Below are positions 35,979 to 47,310 of a stretch of 64,000 nt of DNA, piece after piece. Positions within the stretch are counted from its first letter, which is position 1; each line of letters begins with the position of its first letter. The stretch covers positions 4,723,501-4,787,500 of the forward strand of contig JAOVFP010000010.1 of the NCBI GenBank assembly GCA_025738555.1, read 5' to 3'. The translations under genes and the position numbers were made by a program. This DNA is from Cyathus striatus. Lineage: Eukaryota > Basidiomycota > Agaricomycetes > Agaricales > Nidulariaceae. A model generated the notes under the pieces. That model saw nothing but the letters and a program-made list of their open reading frames with translations, was not told the DNA's origin and ran no database searches.

Positions 35979-38900
35979 TTATTGCTCTGGCTGGTGTCCC
36001 GGTAACGCACCCGTAATAGAGAGTCTCCTTCGTTCGGGATGATGAAAGTAAGTTCTATATCTTGATGATCGAGTGGGAGAAGAGGAGGCATTTAAAGGCG
36101 TTGATGTTCCATTGTCCGTCAAAATGGTATCCGTCACAGACCTCTCCAAGCCATTTTCTTCTCCAAAATTCTCTTCATCGCTATCCGTGGCGTCCTCCTC
36201 CAGCCAATCTCCATCATCTGGTAACATAATAACGCCTGAGCCATGGTCATAACTTAGACGGTGTTGCAAGGAATGCCGTGCACCAGGCCTTGTGTCATGC
36301 CAAGGGTTAGAGCTTATTATGGTGGCGTCCACGGTTCTGCCATCAAGGACAGGCGGTTCTCCAGTGGTCGAAGGGCCGGCAACCGCCCCCCCACGACTCC
36401 GTTGTTGAGTGCCTCTCCGGGAAGCGGAACTATAGCGCTTCCGTAAAGTCAATATGACAGCTTGATTAGAATCTTTATGAACTCTGTGGCCAGCCCGGTC
36501 GTTATTGACAAGTGCATGTCCTTTCTTCAGTGGCAACCAAGGTTCCGGAAGTACCCCATTCAATGCAGGATGCCCGTAACGGCGCTTACCAGTGCTTTGA
36601 TAGTGTGAGATACATATAAAATCTAACTGAAGCTGAAGTTATACTCACTTCAATACTCCGCGATACCAATTTGCCATTGGAGGTTGGGACTGTGCAACGC
36701 AAAAATTAGTTCCGTCTGAACAAGTATTGCCGAATTCACTCACATAATCTGTTCTCTCATCTTCAGGGGCAACGTACAACGTGTCGTCGTTTTGAGCATA
36801 TCGCCTTCTGTTCAGGTTGCTGTAGACAAGAAGATCAGGGGGAGTAGCTTAATGATAAATAAATATGACCTTTGTGACCAAGTTACAGGATGTCCAGCCC
36901 TCAGTCTTAAAACCTCTGCCGTATCTTCACCCCTTTGCACTTCGAATATGGAACTTAAGCCCACATATTTGCTCAGGGGTCTGTATGCCTTGTCGACATA
37001 CCACGACCACACAACTGTGGCACCTAGTAAAGGCACTAGGAGCGAGGATAATATGTAAGACTTGCGTAATGTGAAGATGCCAATCATAAATAACAAGAAT
37101 ATAACAACGCCCCATATAAGTCGAATGAAGGTGATAGGCCACGCCTGGCCTTGTGATTCGTAAGGCTTATAGAAAACTGTTATGGGTTAGTGAGATTATG
37201 GTGTTTTATGGGTGCCACGAACCAAACAAAAGCTTGTACTTGTACACAACGTACCCCACGCCAAAATAAATTGCCCCGAAAACCACAATCAGAGGCTGAA
37301 CGACGCTGTATAGTAGGGTAATGACAAACAACAGAATTGCCTGGGGATAGACAACACCGTAGTTAATCATAGGGGGAGCGTTGAGTTCAGCATAATCTGT
37401 GTGGCGTTCAACATTGGACTATTCCAAGTAAACTTTAAGTACCTCGAGGAGTCCTGGTGAAGAATAAACGCATGAAGAAGCGAGGGATTATGACGCCAAG
37501 GTTTAATAGTTGAAGCGGCATTATTCCAAGTCCTGTCGTTAAATCAATGTCCCGGAGAAGATGTACACATAAAGGAATCCTAACCTTGCAAAATAACGTA
37601 AGATAAAAAGAAGTGCCTTACGGTCTGTATTAGCAAGTCTCCCAAGTCACGATAACAGCCGTCGATCTCACCTTGCCTTACCGGCGTATAAAGCGATGGC
37701 GAGCTTTTCCGGAACTTTAGCAGGGGAATTCGCGAGATCACGAACTAGCTGCCAATACGTAGTGGCAAGTAGGAAAATGAAAACAACGTTGATGAGCAAA
37801 AAGAGAAAATATCTAGACAGGTTCGGTCATCGCAGCCAACGATATATAAAAAAAACTAGCACCGACTTTTTCAGTAAGGAGTATTCAACCCAGCTGCGGG
37901 CTCGGTACCCTTGAAGATAGGTGAGACCTAGCGGATAGTTATTAGATAATGACAACGAAACGCTAAAGCCGAGCGAACCTTCCAACATAAATGGCAGGAA
38001 CGCATTCAGTGAAATCATTGCTATAGATGGCAGAGAGTTCTGAACAATTGCCCGAACTTGCTCATTTGAGTCGATAAGCTTTCCAAGCCACGGCATAGTT
38101 TTCTTTATTTCCTTATAGCTCAGCAGGCTTGCAAGGGCTGTAATCGGGAAGAGCCAAAAGAAGAAAAGGAATGCCATAAGTCCAAGAACAATGACGTCTC
38201 TTGTTCTAATGTCTGCCGTTGTCGGTGTCATATTTGCCCATACAATATCGCGGGGTTCAGGGGCAGGGTAAGTAGTTATTTGTGAAGGATTTGGTGCATG
38301 AGCAACTTGCACGGCTATTTGCTTTCGAAATATTTAGCTACGCCCGCAATATATATTAAACAAGTACTCACCGCGCTTGACATCTTCTCAAATGTCACAA
38401 ATGCAGATCCTGTTGGTTTGAACTTTCCGGTCCTCCTCCTTTTCTTTACAAGTTCGTCCGCCTCTTTAAATCGCGTCTCCAAGTACTCCAAGGCGTCTAC
38501 TTTCGACTTAAACCATCCTGGCCGAATCGTAGGACGCTTCCTGTGCGGCACCACCAATCTAGGTTGATTGGGCTGACCTTCGACATCTGTATCGACCAAC
38601 TGCGGAATACCCCCATCCTCTGGATCATACTCTTCGACCGTGCTTGGATTGCCCACGTAACTGACCCAGGCATTTTCTAACGCCAGTAGAGCTTCGGTGC
38701 GTTGGTCAAGCAAGCGCTTTAGACTTCCAACTTCTCGACATACAGTCACGCTTTCCACAGCCAATCCCATATTCTCAAAATATTCTGCAAGGGGTCGCTC
38801 GCCTTGCAAGTGACCGGGAAGATTGGTGACTAAGACCGTCCGGGCAGGGATGGAGTGTACTAACTCTAGCGAGAAGAGCTGTCTTGATCGTATGAAACGC

Positions 38901-39727
38901 CGATAGTTTTTGTGTATAAAGTATAAGGCAAGAACGGTGAAAAGATAGGTAAATATAAGGTGGACAGATAGATAAGAGTTCGCGTCGTTGATGAGATCGA
39001 GCCAGTCATGTCCAGAGGAAGTGTCATTCCGGGCTGGTTCAAATAAGCGAGGCAAGACAGACGATGGCCAGTCATCTCCATCACTAGGCCAGTCCTCGTC
39101 TTCATCGACATCTTTATTATGCTAGAGAGGATGAGAGGGGGAAGAGAGGCTTGGGAGAAAACACATACTGTCCAGTTGATTGGCATGAGCATGGCAACTG
39201 CAAAGAAAGAACAGACCGAGAATAAGTAGAACGACATTTTGAAGAAGTTGAGAAGCTATGGGACAATGTAAGAGACATGAATATGGGACGAAAGAATAAG
39301 TAGCTTACGGCGGCGGCGTCCAAACCTACGATCTGCAAAACGGTGAACTCTGAGGTCTTGATGGTTGGCATAATCCAGCCAAAGAATGCCTGATGTGCGT
39401 GAGCTTCATGGGGCGAAAAGCCTGTAGAAATATTGAGTAGGATGTCGAGGTTGACACCGAATGATGAAGGGATAGATACCTTTCAGTTTTGTGCGGGGAG
39501 CAAACAGCAACGGCCACCGGGTACGACAATAGGAGAAGAGAAAGAAGGAGAGAAAGCCAATGGTGGCGGAAATAGTGAGCTGGGTTGTAAACCATGGCCC
39601 CTCGAACTTTTCTGAAGTTGAAGTGAGGTTGAGAGTGGGGTTGAGAGAGATGAATATACGTACGCGTGGGCGGGGAGCCAGGAGGAAGAGATTCATCGTT
39701 TGTCAGGAAATAAGTTGCATGAGACAT
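35979..39727 (-). CDS. CSC1/OSCA-like (DUF221, RSN1 family) calcium-permeable stress-gated channel
   Basis: Polytopic plasma-membrane cation channel opened by osmotic or mechanical stress in characterised relatives. N-terminal TM segments include ISATIGFLSFFLFSY, and TSEFTVLQIVGLDAAAVSYL in a second exon. The cytosolic RRM-like loop follows: FIRSRQLFSLELVHSIPART, VLVTNLPGHLQGERPLAEYF, FVTFEKMSSAV. After AHAPNPSQITTYPAPEPRDI comes the RSN1 7TM core: VIVLGLMAFLFFFWLFPITA, a PAQAILLFVITLLYSV-like segment near 37,340, FLLFMIGIFTLRKSYILSSL. The C-terminal tail starts YGHPALNGVLPEPWLPLKKG and is long, Ser/Arg-rich and probably phosphorylated. About 950 aa, many exons. The start could be 39727, 39784 or 39696; 39727 gives an in-phase first intron. 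Confidence 0.87.
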
Positions 39728-39947
39728 GGGATGTTGTGGTGAGGCCAGGGCCCAGGATGGCAGGATTGGGATTGGCAGTGGCATGTGGGGATAAGCTCGT
39801 GGTCACGTGGATGTGGATAAAATTGCCGCGTCGGATGCAAAAATTGGAGTGCTGCAGCTCAATTGCAATTGCAAGTCCCCGTCGTCTCTTTCTTTTCTTT
39901 CTCGCTGTCAGCTTTGTTGGCTATATTCTATATAATATTATTTCATA
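39728..39947. promoter_or_regulatory. divergent promoter, channel / mitochondrial carrier
   Basis: 220 bp between start codons. It contains TCACGTGG at 39803-39810 and AT-rich sequence just before the carrier ATG. One of several CACGTG cores in shared promoters of this window. Confidence 0.45.
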
Positions 39948-41167
39948 ATGGCCGACATTCGAAAGGAGGCAGCAGACGACGCCAACTCAATCCAGCCTGC
40001 CACGGCTTCCAGCAGTCTGCTCCCCGCAAAATCATGGCAGCATTTTGTTGCAGGAGGGTCCGTGTCCTTATCTTCTCCCTCGCTCACTTCTTCATCTTCC
40101 TCTTCGGTGCAGCTTGGGTGGTATGTGTGGTGCAATCGTTACCTCTCCCTTCGACGTCGTCAAAACTCGACTCCAGTCGTCCCTCTTCCAAAAGCACGCT
40201 TCTTCACACTCCTCCCTCGCAAACGTTCCAAACGGAGCCGTGGTCGGTACCCGACCTCCTCAGGTCGGTCTCCTCTACAACTTTGTTGAAACGAGCTACA
40301 TACTTCGGTGTGTCGCGTTACATCTTCTCTTCTATCCTCGCATCCCCTTATACCTCTCCCAGCGACATTTACACAAAAGAATCCCCACGCGCACTCTTCA
40401 AAGGTCTCGGACCAACCCTCGTGGGCGTCATCCCCGCACGCTCCATCAACTTCTTCACCTACGGAAGCTGCAAACATGCCCTCACCCGCCTAAATGACAA
40501 CCGCGAAACTCCCCTCGTTCACCTCGGAAGCGCCGCCATTGCAGGCGTTGCAACCGGCAGCGCTACAAACCCCATCTGGGTCGTCAAAACCCGTCTTCAA
40601 CTGGAACAGAGCTTGGGACGCGGAACAGGAAGCCTTGGGACCATCACCAAAATATGGCGAGAAGAAGGCGTAAGGGGCTTCTACAAGGGCTTAAGCGCAA
40701 GTTACCTTGGAGTGACAGAGGGTACCATCCAATGGGTCCTTTATGAGCGACTCAAGAAGCTCAGTGGGGCTGGAAAGGATAATGGAGGGGTTGCAGAATG
40801 GTTGGGCATGTTGGGTAGCGCGGGGACCGCGAAGTGTGTCGCCAGTTTGATCACCTATCCTCATGAAGTACGCGTTGTCCTAATACTTATGTTCCCTGGC
40901 TCACTTTGTTTTCTTTTTACTTCGCAGGTCATTCGAACACGCCTCCGTCAACCAGTTCAACCTAACGGACTACCAAAATACACAGGCCTTGCTCAAACTT
41001 TGCGTTTAGTCATAGCAGAAGAAGGTGCCAGAGCTCTCTACGGAGGTCTTAGTGCCCACCTTATGCGCGTCGTACCTAACGCAGCGGTGATGTATTCTAT
41101 ATACGAGGGCGTACTGCGGTGGGGGAAAGCGAAAGGAAAGATGGAAGGAACACATAAAGACAGTTAA
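39948..41167 (+). CDS. RIM2: Mitochondrial pyrimidine-nucleotide carrier (SLC25A33/36, Rim2-like)
   Basis: Inner-membrane carrier importing pyrimidine nucleotides for mitochondrial DNA and RNA synthesis. Three carrier repeats each carry the PX(D/E)XX(K/R) signature: SPFDVVKTRLQSSLF, NPIWVVKTRLQLEQSLG and YPHEVIRTRLRQPVQP. The second repeat's PIWVVKTR, with Trp, is typical of the Rim2/SLC25A33-36 clade. Repeat ends GPRALFKGLG-like, GFYKGLSASYLGVTEGTIQW and LYGGLSAHLMRVVPNAAVMY are seen. Introns at about 40,057, 40,309 and 40,867 splice in phase. About 350 aa, family-typical. TAA at 41165-41167. Confidence 0.9.
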
Positions 41168-41756
41168 GTGCGCATGGATAATAGACTCTATCCAGTTGTT
41201 TGCGAGCCTGTTCATTTGTCTTCGTTTTTTGCTTGCTTTCAAAATCGGTTTCTGTTTGATACCCCTACCGCATTTGCACATCTCTTCACGTTTACGGTAC
41301 ATTACATTCTAATCACACGCGCCTAAAAACTCCTCTACCCGTTCAGATCCCTCCTTTCTTCCTCATACAGCTTGCACACTTAGCATCCCACCTCTTAACA
41401 CTGTATCATATGCATGGCCCTCAAAGCGTACCCACACCTATGTCAATTAGATAAATGTAGAGTTTTAGGGTTTAATTGTTAACATCAATATATAATAATA
41501 ATGGCCTCCTTTGGGCTATCGTCGGCCTGTCACCTGAAACCTGCCAAAGATTGTTGCTGAAGCGCTGAGATGGCACGTCGGATTTTGTACACTTAACCCC
41601 GTGAGCTCTCTTTGTTGTTTACCTCCGTAAACTACTTACCCAGCCAATACGGCGACGTTTCGGGCTCATGTTCCGAATCATCATCCTACCACAAGAATAA
41701 ATATACAAACCTTGCACAACCTGTAACGCTGCCTTTTGCCTTTCCAACCGGACCCC
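41168..41756. other. intergenic, carrier to RPP1
   Basis: 589 bp in tandem orientation: carrier 3' UTR followed by the RPP1 promoter. A pyrimidine-rich stretch lies upstream of 41,757. No additional gene seen. Confidence 0.5.
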
Positions 41757-43113
41757 ATGTTTTTCGACCTCAATGTTCCTGTTCCTCCGCTTCCCAGAAC
41801 CCCAGGAAAAGCTGTCTCAAAGAAGGGAGAAAGAAAGCAGCCAGATTCTACTTATACACAAGCACAGATCAGTGCCATTGGGACTCACGTTGACTCGTTC
41901 ACTGTGCGTTTCACGTTATTTCGGGGTCATCAACTGACATCAATAACCTTTCAGTAGGATACTCTGTAATAGCATTTTCGCAGACTGTACATAAGAAAGT
42001 GGACCCGAAAATCTATATAAATGTTCTGGACAGTTTAGTTCCCAAGCTCAGGCAGCGTCCTGGCATCGTATTCTTAAAACGCCTTAACATTATCCTAGAT
42101 GGGGACAGCGAAAAAGGTTTCGGGTTGGTAAGTTGCAAGCTTACACTACGTCTCAGTATGCTATTAGCGAAATCGACGGTTTGACACTAACACGCTCAAG
42201 TACAGATCAATCCCAATGTACCCCTCTTCAACAACTATGACCTTATTGCCCTAGTTCCCACAGATCAAGTCACCTTCTCCTTTGCCTGCCTAACACATAC
42301 TTCCCTATGCCCTTACTGCACATATCATCTCGCTTCCTCTCACTCTTCCCCGACTCAACTTATACCTCAAACACACCCTAGTCCGTACAGCACTCAAAAA
42401 TGGCGGTGTATTCGAGATAAACTACGTTGGTGCGTTAGGCGGTGAACAAGACGCAGTGTTATCCGATGCAAATGCGGCAGAGAGTGGCTTGAGTGTCAAG
42501 CGGAATTGGTGGGCAGCTGCACGGGAGGTGGTCAGAGTTACAAAGGGAAAGGGGCTGCTCGTTAGTGGGGGCGTGATTTCAGACGGCGATCTGAGAGCCC
42601 CGAGAGATGTGGAGAACTTGTGGGTGTTTCGCTGATCACAAATATCGTATACGGTTGAGCGTGCTCTAGGGTTTCGGTGCTTGGTATAGTGCTGTAATAA
42701 AAGAGGCCAAACTGCTCATTGTTCGAGCCCGTCAGTGACCCATTGCGACACCTCTACTCCGTCGTTTCTTATTCTCTGAGATAGAAATACACAAAACTTA
42801 CCGCGCTATCATCTCTGAGTGCAAACTTGTGATTCCAGATGGCTATCAACAGCATACCTTAGACAAGTTTGAAACGGCTCCAACTTCTCGATCCGAAAAG
42901 TTACCAGCATCAGCGACGCCTTCAGCAGTTGAAGCACAAGATTCATCTGCATCTCCCTCTGCTAATGGCAAGAAAAGAAGCGTCGAAGAGATTGCGGATG
43001 CACTGAAAGGCGATAATACTTCGGCTGACAACAAAGAAAAGCGGTTCAGGGAAAAAGAAAAGAAAAAAAGAAACAGACGGGAATGGGCCTCCTTAGATTT
43101 GATATGTACTTAA
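41757..43113 (+). CDS. RPP1: RNase P/MRP protein subunit Rpp1 (Rpp30 family)
   Basis: Protein subunit of RNase P and RNase MRP (tRNA 5' and rRNA processing), a TIM-barrel-like fold. The start MFFDLNVPVP is followed by YSVIAFSQTV, IVFLKRLNIILD and YDLIALVPTD. A central intron leads to YLKHTLVRTALKNGGVFEIN, RNWWAAAREVVRVTKGKGLL and LRAPRDVENL. A TGA at 42633-42635 is avoided by splicing GTGGGT..CTCTAG, giving ENLGFGAWYSAVIKEAKLLI, and a second intron gives RAQIHKTYRAIISECKLVIP. The tail is Lys/Glu-rich (NGKKRSVEEIADALKG) as in fungal Rpp1, ending at TAA 43111-43113. The first intron's donor near 41,905 is uncertain. Confidence 0.85.
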
Positions 43114-43753
43114 TGTTACAGGAAATACAGTTTTTCCTTTGTTCTTCGTAATTCATCTCGGAAGATGTCCGAAACTTCAAAGTTCGTCGGAATACCCTTA
43201 TTATATTTCTTTGTAGGTACTGCGGCGATATGGGCTGCCTGGGCATTCCGACCTCATCAGCATTCTCATCGACACATTGCTATTCTCAGTTGTCGACCTA
43301 CCGCCCGTCCTTCATCCTCTTATTTGCATATCTACACGCATGTCCAATCGAAGGTCTGATATCACACAACATTGGCTGCATGAGATATCAATTTTTAACA
43401 AAACCCAAAAAGGACTTGTGTATTTTTTATGAAAATTTCAAAATTGAATATAAGATTAGTTCAAATTTCAAGTTTCCTTTCTTCACTTGAGACTGTCGAG
43501 AAGGAACCCCTTCATTTTACTCCATGACATCCTCTTGCTGTAACCACTGACGATGAAACAGCGAAAAATCATTCATTTGATCCAGATTTGCTCTTAATTT
43601 CCATGTGCTACAACTACATTCTGATCTACATACTTACTATAAACGACCAAGGTTAATGTACCAATGCAATAGCTGTTGGCCTCATTTTGGCGTTCAATTA
43701 TTGGGCACCGGCCTACAACACAAGTGAGAAGTCAGTCTTAAGCAAGTCTTTCA
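43114..43753. other. intergenic between convergent genes
   Basis: 640 bp between RPP1 and catalase stops, AT-rich in 43,380-43,480. A short ORF at 43165-43359 encodes a hydrophobic stretch but has no recognised family and no clear splice partner, so it is not called. Confidence 0.45.
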
Positions 43754-45766
43754 TCACAGTCTTCCAGCCCTAAACTTAACAGCCTCGTTCGCAGGCTTGA
43801 CTGCCAAGGGCTTTACAGACGGGTGGCCGACAGCCTTCGCGATCCGGTCAGAGAGACCCTGGTCAACCGCCGCCCAGACGGAGACTTGACGAAAAGTTTT
43901 AATAATAATAATATCAAGGAATATCAAAAACTCACGTTGCCTCGCCTGAACTGTCTTGCTCTTGACGTTCTTGAAGTGACCAGCGACGTTGTTGACATAC
44001 GCCTCGCGTTGAGCGTCATTCCAGACCTTACTCCAGAGAGCGCGAGGTTGCTCGAAGTCGACTAGATGTAATCGTTAACACGTCAATCCCTAAGATACTT
44101 GACATTTAACTTACGCTCAGTGATCTCGCTCAAATCTCTCCAAGCACCACCGATGAAGTTCTCGTGCTTAGCCTGGCGCTCAGTATCTCTGACATGGCCG
44201 TCGATGGTGGCCTTCCTACCGGCATAAGTAAGAGGCTGGATACTGCTCTGGTAGTTAGGTCGATTGCCTTGGCTAATGAACAGAGAGGGACCATCGCGTT
44301 GGAAGTTTGCAACAGGGACGATAGGGGCGTTGACAGGTAGCTGTTGGTAGTTGGTACCGAGACGGTGGCGGTGGGTATCTGGGTATGAGAACAAGCGTGA
44401 CTGAAGGACGGGGTCTGCAGTGGGTTCAATGTAGGGGATAAGGTGTGAGGGAGAGAAGGCGGCCTATGGGAACAGTGTGATGTAAGAACCAGATGGGTGG
44501 GAAAAGAAGTGATTTTAATCTACCTGTTCTATCTCAGCAAAGTAGTTTTGAACATTCTCATTCAGGACGAGTTTTCCAATAGGGCGAAGTGGGAATTCCT
44601 TGTGTGACCAAACTTTGGTCAAGTCGAGAATGTTGTAACGGAAACTCTCAGCCTGTTCAGGAGTCATGGTTTGCTATTGCCCGATACAAAATAAATTCCC
44701 ATCCCCGTACATTTTCACACTGGAAGTACTCACGATGTACACAGACCAGGACGGGAATTTGCCTGACTCGATGGAGTTGAAGAGACTCTCAATGCCATAG
44801 TCAGGGTTTTCACCGGCAAGCTTGCCTGCGGTTGCGTCGTCGAGGGTCTACATGATGCTATTGGGACTAGACTGTCTCAGTGAAAGGGAATGACAAACCT
44901 TGAAGCCACCATCGACACGGAGGTGAACTTGGACATAAACAAAGGAGCCGTCATCCTTGAGCCATTTGAATGTATGTCCAGAGTATCCATGCATCTGGTG
45001 GTAACCATCAGGAGTTCCACGATCAGAGAAGAGGATCATGATCTGGTGGATCGATTCTGGATTTTGGGATAGGTAATCCTGAAAAGACGGTGGATCAATT
45101 ACAGGATCTAATGACGAGCTTTGATGAGTGTACCCAGAACATATCAGCATCCTTTAAGTGTGTCTGCGGGTCTCTCTTTTGAGTATGAATGAAGTGAGGG
45201 AACTTGGCGGGATCACGAATGAAGAAGACGGGAGTGTTATTGAACACCCAGTCCCAGTTTCCTTCTTCGGTCCTAAGCTTGATAGCAAAGCCTCGAGGAT
45301 CACGAGCGGTATCGGCAGAACCAGACTCTCCTCCTACAGTAGAGAAGCGGACGGTGGCGCGGACCTTCTTCCCAGTGCCCTTGAAGAGAGGCTGAGAAGT
45401 GATGTCGCTGAGGTCGTGGGTAACCTCAAAGTATCCATGGGCACCTGCACCCTTGGCATGGACCTAAGTCAAGAGCGTGAGTGAGATAACGAAGCATTAA
45501 ACATGGCTTGTAATCGATACTTACGACACGCTCAGGAATACGTTCACGGTCAAAGTGAGCGAGGAGGTCAATGTGGTGGAAGTCTGGAATAAAACATTGG
45601 TGTTAATTAACGACGGCAATGGAGGGGGGGCTTATCACGTACCTTGAAGAAGGAGTGGTCCATTCTGACCGGCCTTCTGAGCGGAATAGGGCTCGTTGAC
45701 TGGAGCGCCACTAGAGGTGGTGTAGACAGCACCGTCCTTGTTGTTGAAGACGTGTTGGGAAGGCAT
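43754..45766 (-). CDS. Monofunctional heme catalase
   Basis: Breaks down hydrogen peroxide. The start is [20 protein letters not shown]. The catalytic His lies in [20 protein letters not shown]. The distal pocket is [20 protein letters not shown] with RDPRGFAIK. The catalytic Asn region is [19 protein letters not shown]. The proximal heme Tyr is in [20 protein letters not shown]-terminal region [22 protein letters not shown] and [14 protein letters not shown] follows. About 510 aa with eight or so introns, so a small-subunit catalase without the flavodoxin-like extension of large ones. No signal peptide. The protein ends in GRL, which only weakly resembles a peroxisomal PTS1 (SRL). Reading 43,754 as the stop requires splicing the last intron near 43,920. 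Confidence 0.92.
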
Positions 45767-47310
45767 TGGAAAGTGGAGGTGATAGTGAAGGAGATAAGAG
45801 GAGGCGATGGGGAGGATAATTAGGGATTGGACGACTTATATAGGACGCTGGAATAGGCATTTCTGGTTGGGTGAGTTGTATATAGATAGCCTGGTATCCG
45901 TAGATGTGATTAGATGTTGAATTCAGCCCCTCCCATTGGACGCATTAATCACGTGACATATTCGAACTCCGCGGCCTTCTGCTTATGCAAGCTGCCCGCT
46001 AATCTCATCCCACGATTCATTGAATCCTTCCATCCCGTATTTCATTTTCAATCGTCCTCTCTGCTTCATCCCCGTCTCTCCCCTGTCTTTATTGTAACTG
46101 CATCTCAATCTTGAGCTGTCTTTCGTCCCTGTGCAGACCCTTCCAAGCTGCTTCGTCATTCTAGGCCACTGGTTGATATCGATGGCCTTTTAGACCATAC
46201 TTTATTCTCACCAGGTCTGTCAGCTGATGAAGAACAGTCAATTTGGGTTCTATATGGCGCATGATTATGAGAATAGATCAAGCTCCGGCTTCTGGAATCC
46301 ACCTGCAGGCTCCTGCAGGGTTTATAATCTCCCGTCTTTGGCTCCATTATTTTCCACTTCTGGTTTGTTGACACGCACATTACCTGAGGTCGATCTTGTA
46401 TCTTAGGGGAACATCTCCAAGTATATTCTTGGTATATTCCACCCTCCGCCTTCAAGCCTTTTACTGGGCAATCTTCACTTGTTTCAATGGCCTTCTTCTC
46501 ACCACAACCCTCGATCCAATTACATCTTCTTTGTAATCATCAGTCTTCCTCTAATAATGTCGGTACTAGCTGCAGTGCCTACAAACTGTTTCGCGCTTTA
46601 TCGATTGTTCTCCCGCTTATACAATCTTCGAAGCTGGTACGGAAGGCGAGTCCAGACATGCGATGTCGAATACTTCTTAGCCAACAAAAGGACGAAAGAA
46701 ACTTGACGATCCCGTACGCTCATATTTAACACTGGCTATAGCTGCTTGCTAGTTTTTAGTTGTGCCTCCTTCACAGCATGCAAATTGCTGCTCGTTCTCT
46801 ATGCTATACTTACTTCGGATGAGTGATCTGTTTATCCGATTTTCGCTCGCTCTCATTACAAGATTATCGACTTTATGTCGCTGATCTTGTCCAATAGGTA
46901 AGCAATAGCTCTCGCTTCAATGGTCCTCTAGATATAGTACTGTCACCAGAAATTTTCAACACCTTCCGTCGTTCCGCGGGAACTATCATGATGGGAGGTG
47001 TGGCTTCCTCCTTGCACGTTCTAGTATTTTAGTTGGCGAGTATGGGAGCTTGTGCTGTGAAGTTTGTGGGTCTTCGGCAAGTACGATATCGCCAAGTATT
47101 GTTAGCTCTGATACAATATTCCGGGTATGATGGGAGTCTTTAAATGCTTCTGTGGTTTAAACTTAAAGCTGTATATTACAGTACATAGGAACGTGTACTT
47201 AGTCGGTATTATTTTATTCCTTGTAATATTGAAGCCGTATAAATAAGTCAAGATCGCACAAAAAAATGAACCCGAAATGTCCATGAGTAGAATATCCAAC
47301 ACAACAACCA
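45767..47310. other. 1.5 kb intergenic with catalase promoter; no gene seen
   Basis: Lies between the catalase start and the recyclin-1 stop. A perfect TCACGTGA at 45949-45956 sits about 185 bp upstream of the catalase ATG. Several ORFs under 100 codons occur (for example 45914-46114 and 46479-46706) but none looks conserved and none can be spliced convincingly. No terminal repeats found by eye. Confidence 0.45.

Noticed and set aside
43165..43359. Short ORF with one hydrophobic segment between RPP1 and catalase
   Set aside because: I considered VMA21-like or other small membrane proteins, but no second helix or family signature follows in any frame.
45914..46729. Several small ORFs in the 1.5 kb gap upstream of catalase
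   Set aside because: They overlap on different strands, look compositionally random and have no clear splice structure.
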